DNA of 64,000 nt, from contig JAULSN010000012.1 of the NCBI GenBank assembly GCA_033439765.1, positions 248,001-312,000 on the forward strand, written 5' to 3'. Shown here piece after piece: positions 54,970-64,000 of this stretch. The notes below the pieces were generated by a model. It made no database searches. It saw nothing but the letters and a program-made list of their open reading frames with translations, and was not told where the DNA came from. The DNA comes from Lasiosphaeria ovina (lineage: Eukaryota > Ascomycota > Sordariomycetes > Sordariales > Lasiosphaeriaceae). Position 1 is the first letter of the stretch. Each line of letters opens with the position of its first letter. The translations under genes were made by a program, and so were the position numbers.

Positions 54970-57900
54970 CTAGTTCCCACCCCAGGCACTACTACCGCTT
55001 CGAGTTGCCGACCCAGGGGTCCCGCTAACGTCTCTCGCTTCCCTCCGGCGGCCTCTGAAATAATCATAGTTCGCTGGATCTTGTGGCGGACCAGCGATAG
55101 GTACCGACGGTGCCGGGTCGTCGTCAGTCTGAGGGAGGCCACCGTAGCCGTACGGCCCACCCCCAAGTATACCGGGAGCACGGGGATTCGGGATACCCCT
55201 ACTCGGGCGACTGTCAACACTCCTTTCCCTAGATACAGGAGTACTGGGCGAGCCAGGCAATCCTGGGGGAGATATTGGCATTCCAGCTGCATTTTGAACA
55301 AGATTGGTGTCGCTGTCGTTGCCAAGGTTGTACATGGGGCTGCGAGTTCGGAGCGGGGGATCGATAGCGCCCATGGAAGTTGAAGAGTATGGCGAGTGCG
55401 CCGCGTAACCCGCGCCATGCTGCGGGGGTGGGGACGTGTAGCCATGGGTATATGCGGTGTCAAACCCAGACTGTGGTGAGAAGACCTTCAGGTTGGCTCC
55501 AAAACCCATCCCCCCAACAGGCGTTCCAGGTCTTGACCCAGGCTCGGGCCCAAACCCACTTGTCATAGTCCCCGGCGTGCCGGGACGGATAACATCCGAC
55601 GGTCTTCCGAAAAGCTCACCAGCCCCATGATCAGCAGCAAACTCATCGCGATTTTTGTAAAACTCGAAGTCGAGGCGCGATTCCGGGACAACCTCGAAGC
55701 CAGGTAGAGAAGCTGAAGGCTTCCCTGTTTTGCCAGACGCCATATTCTCAAGAACATAAGTGTCGCTGTATCCGCTCACAGACATTGAATCGCCGCCGCT
55801 GGCGTCTCGCCCATCGGTTAAGCGGCCTTGGTAAACGCTAGCAAGAATATTATGCGCCTTTGCATGCACCATGGGCGTGATAAGAGCCTTGTAAAGCGCA
55901 GGGTGACCAAAACGAGCTGCCAACCGATCGTTTCGGGGACTGTGCTCATTGTTATTCAAGCCTGCCTCCGCCAGGCTGTGTTTGATATTCCTTGTCGAGA
56001 AAAAGTGGATCTTATCGTCGAACACTCGAGCGCAATAGACTTTGAAGGCGATGAGGAGGAAGGGGAGAGGAGCGATGGCATATGCCTGGGCGTGAGTGCC
56101 AAACCCCCGAACCCAGACAACCAAGAAGACGACAAAATTTGCCAGCACCGCGCCGAATATGAAGCGGTTGAACAAGATGCGCCAGAACATACCGCCGCTT
56201 TCTGTCTTCGTGACAAAGACGTACAGTAACAGATACTTCTTCAATGCAACGTCGATGCAGAAATAGAGTGCTGCCGCTGGGAGGACAAGTGGCTGGATGG
56301 AAGCATAACATAAAGTGACGGTGGCGTAAAAAAGGAAATAGTTGTAGTAGCTGGCATAGTCAAATGGAGGCGGCGCCGTTAGCTCGATCAGTTCCCGAGG
56401 TGTCGGGCTTGAGAACTTTCGCATGAAAAAGCTGTATAGGAGGGCCCATAACTGAGACAGGTCAATCGCCGCGCCGAGCTGGCGCTGCAAAAGCCATGAA
56501 ATCCAAAATGGAGACACAGAGCAGAGAGAAAGAAATATGGTTAGCCCAAAGTTCTGTTGCAAAATCGCCTGCCAAGTGTCGGTGCCCGTGTTGGTCTGCT
56601 TCACAACTCCAGTCGTGAAGCTCCATATTGCGCTAAAAATGGAGAAGACGAATAAGTTGTTGAAGACGAAAAAGGCGTAGAGCTTTGCAACGACATGCCG
56701 CTCCCTTCCAGTCTTTGTTTGGTCTCCAGCCTTTATTGACATGCGCCTGAAGATGATTGGAAGAAGGAGGTAGACCAGCGATGTGAGCGCGGGAGAAGCA
56801 ATACCCTGGACCAACGACCAGAAGGCATAGTTTTCCGACAACGAAGTTTGGAAAGCTGGCCAAACGTGCCCCAAATTCGCCAAGTTCACAAGGAAGATTG
56901 CGATCATGGCGTTTGGTGCTATCCACAATAGAGTAAGGACGGCGACCCAAAGACTGTTCCAAAGCCTCCTCGTGCTCCGAGTAGCAGAGGTCAGAGGCAT
57001 GTTGTCCCAAATTATATCGTTCGGCCTCGGGGCCAGGAGGATAGTCGCCCCGTGAGGCTTCTTCTTGCGACAAATGTAAGCGATCGAGTGAGCCTCCGTG
57101 ATATCGGAATATGATGCAAAGCCGTAGGGCATGGATCCTCTCTTGTCTACCCTCTGACGGATCTCCTTGATCTCCAATTCCAGAGCCTTTATACGCTGCG
57201 TGAGATACTCAATGGCGTCGACCTTTTGCCCCTTTGGATAGGTGGAGAATGACGGGTCTTTCTTGGAGGGCAGACACACGGGTCTTGCGGCGGGAAGATT
57301 GCCTGGGTCCTTGAGATAGATGGCCAGAACCTTTTCCAGCTTCCGCACCGTGTTACTGTGCTGGTCGATGAGCTCGGGCAGAATCTTTACATCTCGCGCA
57401 ACCGCCGTCCTCGAAAAAGACGAGCTTGGTACAACGCCATCGATAATCCTGGCAATGCCTTCGTCGGAAGCAAAGTTCTTGGGTAGGTCGTATAACTAAG
57501 ACATTCATTAGCAGCATGGTAACTCTGTGGAGGGAAAATACCTTACCATCAAAGTGCGAGCGTGGAGACTTTGCTGATATTCCTGGCTCTCAAAATATTG
57601 TCGTCTCAACTCGGTAACTTTTCTGTAATTCCACCAGAGGAAACCGCATACAATTGCGGTGAACAGCCAGGCGACAAATACCGTGGCCCAATGAACGCCG
57701 TCAAACACATTTGTTGGCGTCAGCCTTTGCATCCATGGAGCATCGGGGAAAGCACCATGTGTCCAGTTGACCGGTATCAAGATACAACAGCCAAGAACGG
57801 AGAGGATCACGAATATGTCGCGGCACATCCTAGTAAACCGCATGAAAATAGTGGCATCCATGCCGACCAGTGTCACCAGTTCCTGCTCTGTGGTCGACCA

Positions 57901-58260
57901 TAGCGGGCCGATCCAAGCAAAAATGCCCTTTCCCAATGGAGGAGGGGCATGTTTCTCGTCGGCATGTTTGAGTTTCGGCGCGTAGACTACACTATTGTAT
58001 GGTCGAAGAAAAGAGAAGCATAGGGCAATGGCAGCTGTGACGCCGAGAGAGGAGCCCAAAGCGGCCAATACCGAGCTTTGTTGGAGCTGGGAACGTTAGT
58101 CAGCCTGGGTCCGAGAGAATAGGTAGATAGAGATTGACGTTGGACTGCTGTGGCGGCATACCTGTGAGGAAAAGGGATCTTGTAGCAATTTCAGGAACTC
58201 GCCCGCAGGATCAACTGTTGGCGAGGCATCCCTCGAGAGTAAAGTCCGCGTTGCGTCCAT
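54970..58260 (-). CDS. CSC1/TMEM63-type (OSCA) calcium-permeable cation channel
   Basis: A 1054-residue multi-pass channel of the CSC1/OSCA/TMEM63 family (DUF221), osmotically or mechanically gated. Exons 58260-58162, 58086-57547 and 57495-54970 have phase-0 introns of 75 and 51 nt. The N-terminal membrane segments include SSVLAALGSSLGVTAAIALC and ILSVLGCCILIPVNWTHG. The large cytosolic loop contains LYDLPKNF and the conserved PHGATILLAPRPNDIIWDN. The pore region spans about ten helices (FNNLFVFSIFSAIWSF and FWISWLLQRQLGAAIDL among them). The C-terminal 330 residues are Gly/Pro/Ser-rich and disordered, including GTPG and SPPPQHG stretches, and are longer than in yeast Csc1. It is probably in the plasma membrane. 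Confidence 0.93.
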
Positions 58261-61130
58261 GCCAGCTTCCAGTGCGCTGGCAAGGCCCGCCCAGGGCGCG
58301 GGAGGAGAGAAGATCGCGATCGCGATCGGGGTCGGAATCTCGGGCTCGAGAGAGACTTGGCCACAGAGGGTTATCGTCGATCTATTAACTCAGTGGTCGT
58401 TTGTCGCAAACCAAGAAGCGAATCGTGATGGAGAAACGTGACGATGTGTCCAAGGGACGGCGGGAAAAGGATGGAAAGAGCTACGATCGTGCCTGGACCA
58501 ATTGCTCCAAGCGCGTCGAGCAAGGACAAGGAGAAGGCGAAATATTGAGTGACGTATAACCAATGCTAGGGCGGTATCTCGAGCGCCCCTGTTTTAAAAG
58601 GATGAGTAAAATGGAGAGAAAGCTCAGGGTCCAGGTTAGATTGTGTTGTAAAAGAAAGTCAGGAGAAATCGATCAGTAACGAGTGGCGACCGATAGTATT
58701 TCCCATCGTGAGGTTCAGGTCAATTGCAGGTCATGCAAAGTACCTATCCCATCCGCATTTTAACGGGCCTAACAGGGAAGGAGTTTTGAGGGTCTCAAGG
58801 AATAGAGTTCGTGTCCCGGCATACGGAAGGTAAACTTGGTTCCCGATGCCAAGGAAAGAAAAAGAAGTGTGCAGCGAATGACAGGCAGACCGAGCTTACG
58901 GAATGTTGTACTGTACCGTACCGTACTGTACATCTTACCTACCTCGGTCTGTTTCGTCAGGGGTCGTATGTCTCCTCAGCCCTTACCAGGTGAGGTATAG
59001 AAAACGAGCGACCTTAGAGACCAAGAGGATACAAAAATTACAATTTAGGAGTAATACCGAAACTCTCCACTATATCTATACTATATAGATATAATATTAC
59101 GAAATGAAAGCTATTATGAAATCTACCTAATTTGCCTAGGCTACAAACAGAGGAAGGCCGCCAAGGAGGTCGAAATTACACAGATTGCATTACCATACTT
59201 CGGTATATGTGTACCATGGTCCGTATTTGTGGCTTATTTTTAGCATTGTCGCCCCGGACAGGGCCGCTGGCACAGGATTAGCGCAATGAAGCCCCGCAGG
59301 GTAGGTGGGTGTGGCAATTCGGCAAGGATGTGCGATTTTTCAAATGGAGCCGTTGCTCGAATACGAGATTCCGGGACGATGCACCTGGAAAGCTTGAAAG
59401 ATTTCTCCGTCTTTACCCAAACAGAGCATGGCTTGGAGCCTTTCCCGTCCGCTTAGGTGTGTACGGACTATGGACCCAAACCTACCATCATTGGAACCGG
59501 GTAGCCAGCAGGCTCCCTCCTGGCAAGATGCCCTTTCCCAGGGGCACGGCGGGTTCATCTGATCGCATAAATCAGCAAATTTGTGGATAGGGGTGCGCAC
59601 TTCAAATGGAAAGGGGTCCTGGACCCCACCACCCTTAACTGCCTTACGGTACCTTACGGCCCCTCGTTAAGTGATCTGCACTACGTACTATGTAGTAGTT
59701 GCCATTCAACACCATTCACTCGTTTCGCCGGCATCTAGCTAGAAGACCTGGAAGTTGTTTGCTTCAAAGAGCAAGTGCATATATGTACACGTGTAGTGTG
59801 ATAAATCTGGGGTATTACACCAAACACAGTGCTTTTGCGGTCCATCAGCCATCTAGTTAAGGTTGCAACAACTGGCTGTAGGAATGACAACCGTCACTCA
59901 GTTCCAGTAACCACAAGTCAACGTGATTCTGGGTGTACAGATAGAGTCTTAGTTGATTGGCACGCAGGACATGCACGTCATATTCGACCACCCCTCCCTG
60001 CAGTTGACCAATTAAGGCATCGTTTTATTTGAAGCCGGACAGGTCGCGTCCGAGGCTTCTTGTATACTACTGGATCTAAGCACACCTCTGCTGCTCCAAA
60101 TACCTAGCAATAATGTTCACCAACACTATAGCGTAAATCTGCTAGACTACCTTTTATCTACGCAGTAGTTCACAAGGCGAAACGAGAATTGGAGTCAGCT
60201 GCGAGTGTGCGAATGTAAGTGGTAAGTATGTGCTGTACTTTACAGATACTGTGCTAGAACTAATTGAGACACAAGGAACCCCTCGAATGACGTAATGATG
60301 CAGTCGTCAAGCTACAAATCACTGTGGGGTTCAAAAGAGCTGAACCAAGAGCCTCAGATATGAGGGTTACTTCAAGGCCAGGAGAAGATCGATTTGACGA
60401 GGGAGAGAAAAGTACTAAGCGATAAGGTATTAACTTCACACATAACTCAAAAAGAAACAAAATACGCGAACCGGCACGCGAAACCAGCGGAATTTGAGGC
60501 GATACGGCACTGGTGAAACCCAATGCATCCCGGACGCTATCGAAGATAACCTAACCTTTCATTGCCTGGCGAGTGCCTACCTAGCTTGCCTAGGTATCTA
60601 ACTTACCCTAATTTAACGTGTTAAACACAATTCAAGACGCCATTTCAAGTTGGATTATGCCACTATCTTGCCCTCGCTCCCGCATCGATGTCCATATACT
60701 TTCGTCGTTCATAATCCATTCATTCGGCGACAACTTGTGTCGCCAAGAGGAATGCCATGCAATGGAAGGCAAAAAAAAATTTCCTCTCTCAAATGTACCC
60801 TAGGCTGCGGCGAGTTGCAATGGATATCATTCGGTCATCACCTCATCGTTTCCACAGCTAAGACGCTAAGGGCGCCGCTCAACCGCAGGCAAAAAAAACC
60901 TAGAGTGCTGCTCCCTACCACGTGCACAATATTGTAGGCCAGCTCTTGTTTGAAGCAACTCGGGCGAAGCCTCTACAGCCCTCTGCAAGCCTTCCTCTGG
61001 AGCACGCCATCCTACCTACCTAGGTAGGCAACTTTGGTAAGGTAGACTTCGACGGCCATGTCCGTCTCACTCCTGAGAGCAGGCTTCCCAACCTATTCTA
61101 GAAGCGCAACGCAGCGCCAAGTGGGCCAAG

Positions 61131-61175
61131 CCTTGGAGCTTCTGGGCAACGCCTTGGGGCTTCTGGGCAATACCT
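61131..61175. repeat. 21-bp tandem duplication
   Basis: GCCTTGGAGCTTCTGGGCAA is followed by GCCTTGGGGCTTCTGGGCAA, differing by one base. Confidence 0.85.
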
Positions 61176-61247
61176 ATTAACTTCTTTACCAAGCCCTCAA
61201 ACCTTGTTAGGCCTATCAGGGGCCTATCAGAACGGGCTTTGGGCGTC

Positions 61248-61436
61248 TTAACCTTTGTCTTTGGTCACGGGATGACGCCTGCGATCCGCTCTAGTCATCC
61301 CACGGCGGGGCTGCCACGGCCGGTACGCCTCTCTCGGCGCTCTTGGCCGGCGAGGTGAAGCAGGTTGAGAGTTCCCGGGCGCCCCGTAGAGTTCTTGGAA
61401 CTCTTGGGTCTCGAGCTCGGCGTTGAAACTCTCAGC
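61248..61436 (-). other. start-less open frame, possible transposon-protein relic
   Basis: Sixty-two residues with coding-like composition (AESFNAELETQEFQELYGAP, then Arg/Pro-rich RRGMTRADRRRHPVTKDKG) end in TAA. An in-frame TAG lies immediately upstream and there is no ATG at the head. It is not recognised. A decayed mobile-element gene is one possibility; chance is another. Confidence 0.25.
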
Positions 61437-61735
61437 CGACTAATCGGTACGAAGTCCTTGGCATTGGCTTGCTGATGCCGGGCCCCAGTGTCTACTTAAG
61501 TCTGCCTTTCTCGTCACTTCCCACCACGAGGCAGCTTGTAGTTGGTCTCTCCATACTACTTACCTATTACCAAAACAGTCGATTCCCCGGGACGATACAT
61601 TGCCCGGCCGGCACCTTGTCTTTTGAGCTTAACAAGTTATCGTCGATTCCAATGAGGCAGTCTGAGCTCCATCCTAATGCTCTATTCTCCCCGCGATTCC
61701 AGAGCACATAGGCATCCATCCATTCTCCTCCCATC

Positions 61736-64000
61736 ATGGCTGCAGAGTTTCCCAAGCATCCGTTCCTCCTTCCCATCCACGAGGTTGCCCAGGCGCTCGG
61801 GACCGATGTAGACAAGGGCTTGACCTCGGCGCAGGTTGCTGAGTTGTCAACCAAATACGACCCCAATGAACTCGACGTGGGTGGCGGTACCGCGTGGTAC
61901 ACCATCCTCATCCGCCAGCTTTGCAATGCTATGATCCTGGTTCGTGAAATCCACCCCCCGCCCCCGGCCCGGCCCTCGCCCCCAGCTCTTACCGTTCTGA
62001 TTTTGATATGGTCAGGTTCTGTTCTTCGCCATGGCCCTCAGCTTTGGGGTGTCTGACTACATCGAGGGCGGCGTTTTGGCAGCTGTCATCGTCGTCAATG
62101 TCTCCATTGGCTGGTATCAGGAGTACGGTGCCGAGAAGAAGATGGACGCGCTCCGCGCCCTGTCTTCTCCTAGCGCAAGCGTTCTTCGCGACGGGAAGAC
62201 GGTCGTCATCTCCAAGTAAGCTACCCCTTCCCGCCCCCCTTTTGAAGAACTCCAGCCTGGCTGCGATAGTTCGGCTGACGCAAACTTTTCTGAAGTCCCG
62301 AGGTTGTCCCCGGTGATATCGTCAATCTGAAGATGGGCGATACTGTTCCCGCAGATATCCGTCTTTTCGAAGCTATGAACCTAAACTGTGACGAGCAGTC
62401 TTTGACCGGCGAGGCAATACCGGTGGAGAAATCTACTGCCCACGACATCATGGTGCCAGGCACTGAGAAGCCGGCAGTATCCGAAGACGAGGTTGGCATA
62501 GCCGATCGTATCAACATCGCCTACGCAACTACCATCGTTCGCAAGGGACGTGGCCGGGGAATTGTCGTGGCCACTGGCATGCAGACCGAGGTAGGCAGGA
62601 TTGCAGCGTCGACCTCCAAGAAACGGCGCAAGGCTGGCAGGTCGATGAACTGGCGCAAGTACGGCAAGGCCCAACCCATCAAGGGCGCGTTCAGGCGAAC
62701 CTACGACTTCCTCGGGAAGTTTTTGGGCCTGACCGAGGGCACCCCTTTGCAAATCAAGCTGGCAAAGCTTGCGTACCTGCTCTTCTTTTGTGCACTCCTC
62801 CTCGCTGTCGTCGTCTTTGGTGTCAACAAGTTTTCCATCCCGATCCCCAAGGAGGTCATCATATATGCCATCTCCACGGGTATTGCCATCATCCCGGAGT
62901 CCCTTGTCGCTGTTCTGACCATTTCAATGGTGGTGGCAACCACTGTGATGAGGAAGTCAAACGTCGTTGTTCGGTAAGTTATATTTGTGCTTCCCCTTTT
63001 GGACTGGCGTCGAGTGTAAGGAGACTAACGAGCAACAACCAAAAGGGATCTTTCTGCCCTCGAGGCACTAGGAGGAGTCACCAACATTTGCTCAGATAAG
63101 ACCGGCACGCTCACCCAGGGTGCCATGATTGTTAAAAAGGTTTGGCTTCCGCGGTCTACCGTGTACACCGTTCGCGACTCGAAGGACCCAAGTGATCCCA
63201 CAGTCGGAACTGTCACGTATGCACAGGCGGGCGAGGAGCTGAAAGAACAGGCCCGCGACTTCGACCAGGAGAGAAGTTCCCAGGCCATAAAGTTCGACGT
63301 TCCAGAGGGCAAGGCAAACCCAAAACAGCCGGAACCGGCCCAACTCGAAGCTGAAATAACCCCAGAGCTTCGGCTGTTTCTACTCTCGGCCGCGCTCTGC
63401 AATCTTGCCACCGTGAGATTTGACGATAAAGAGGATAAATGGCAGACGACTGGCGAGCCTACCGAAATTGCGCTCCAGGTATTTGCCCACCGGTTCAAGC
63501 TCGGGAGAAAGCCCCTTGAGGCCCTGGACTGGAATCAAATTTCCGAATTCCCATTTGACAGTTCCATCAAGCGCATGTCTGTCATCTGGAGTGCCCCCCA
63601 GGGTAACGATGCCGGACTCAGCGCCGAGAACGACGTCGTGTTTACCAAAGGCGCCGTTGAACGCGTATTGGATCTGTGTACCCATATCGGGGTCGGCGAT
63701 GCCCGAGAGCCCATGTCGGAAGAGATCAAAACCAAGGTCCTTGCCCAGATGACCGACTTTGCTTCTCAGGGCCAGCGCGTCCTTGCTATTGCGTACCGGC
63801 AGTGGGAGGGGAAGTACGCTGCTCGTTCAGATACTCGCGATGCGGAAGACGGCGATGACGCTGCACGCTCGGAGGTGGAGAGAGACCTGACTCTCCTCGG
63901 TCTGGCCGGCATTTACGATCCGCCACGCCGCGAGACGACACCCGCCATATTCGAGTGCTCCAATGCCGGAATCAAGGTCCACATGTTGACGGGCGACCAC
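61736..64000 (+). CDS. ENA-type P-type Na+/K+ ATPase (partial, runs off the right edge)
   Basis: The N-terminal two-thirds of a fungal type IID P-ATPase that exports sodium or potassium at the plasma membrane. Exons are 61736-61939, 62016-62215, 62296-62973 and 63046 onward; introns are 76, 80 and 72 nt. N-terminus: EFPKHPFLLPIHEVAQALGT. The actuator domain has VVPGDIVNLKMGDTVPAD and LTGEAIPVEK. The membrane-4 signature is IAIIPESLVAVLTISMVVAT, the phosphorylation site ICSDKTGTLTQGAMI, and the nucleotide-binding region FPFDSSIKRMSV and VFTKGAVE. The window ends at HMLTGDH, before the hinge and the last membrane helices. ENA rather than PMR1 or Pma1 is supported by the N-terminus and the Lys/Arg-rich insert (KKRRKAGRSMNWRKYGK). 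Confidence 0.93.

Larger units (their letters stand above)
58261..61735. other. repeat-rich intergenic, 3.5 kb
   Basis: No intact gene. It is AT-rich at 58.98-60.6 kb. It contains a palindromic CCTACCTAGGTAGG near 61013-61027, a 21-bp tandem duplication near 61131-61175, a duplicated GGCCTATCAG near 61211-61230, and a start-less open frame of 63 codons on the minus strand (61436-61248) that may be a transposon relic. Confidence 0.5.

Noticed and set aside
1..64000. CRISPR array, bacterial operon or phage module.
   Set aside because: No direct repeats with unique spacers; all recognisable genes are spliced eukaryotic genes.

Overview
The window is nuclear DNA of a filamentous ascomycete (Pezizomycotina, most likely a Sordariomycete). 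The evidence is spliced genes with short GT...AG introns (about 47-140 nt) and CTAAC/CTGAC-type branch sites, an intron-less tRNA-Cys, a dispersed single 5S rRNA gene of the filamentous-fungal type, and fungal families such as DBP7, ENA-type P-ATPase, CSC1, TMA7, PRP4 kinase, a Ran1-like kinase and TFIIIC Tfc6. Genes run on both strands with no operons. I support 16 protein-coding loci (13 intact, one cut by the right edge, two frame- or stop-broken), one further gene relic and two RNA genes.

Layout. 0-9.4 kb: a hypothetical protein, the ribosome-biogenesis helicase DBP7 and an MFS exporter (all minus), then an NADH-cytochrome b5 reductase (plus). 10-17.3 kb is an accessory, transposon-marked stretch: a secreted alpha/beta-hydrolase gene with three frame breaks, tRNA-Cys beside a TA-flanked MITE, a large membrane-protein gene carrying one MITE in its only intron and a second copy just past its stop, and a frame-broken minus-strand relic. 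17.9-30.4 kb is gene-dense: a conserved acidic protein, a TauD-type dioxygenase, a Cys-rich membrane protein with a nine-fold octapeptide tail, a 5S rRNA gene, a class II aldolase-like gene with an in-frame stop, Tfc6 and a PAQR/hemolysin-III protein.

30.4-50 kb is gene-poor. It holds only a secreted Kex2-type multi-repeat precursor (32.8-34.7 kb) and a Ran1-like kinase (41.1-42.8 kb), which sits between about 6.4 kb and 7.2 kb of DNA in which I find no convincing gene. 50-58.3 kb is conserved again: PRP4 splicing kinase, TMA7 (with a GC-AG intron) and a CSC1 cation channel. 58.3-61.7 kb is repeat-rich and gene-free; the window ends inside an ENA-type sodium/potassium P-type ATPase.

The most novel-looking locus is the secreted repeat precursor at 32.8-34.7 kb: a signal peptide, seven Lys-Arg-delimited segments built on one helical-hairpin theme (three of them 71-residue near-identical copies), and an extra Lys-Arg in the hairpin turn of each copy. 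It has the architecture of a Kex2-processed repeat protein. Exon boundaries were placed by eye from splice consensus, reading frame and family similarity; no alignment or search was run.
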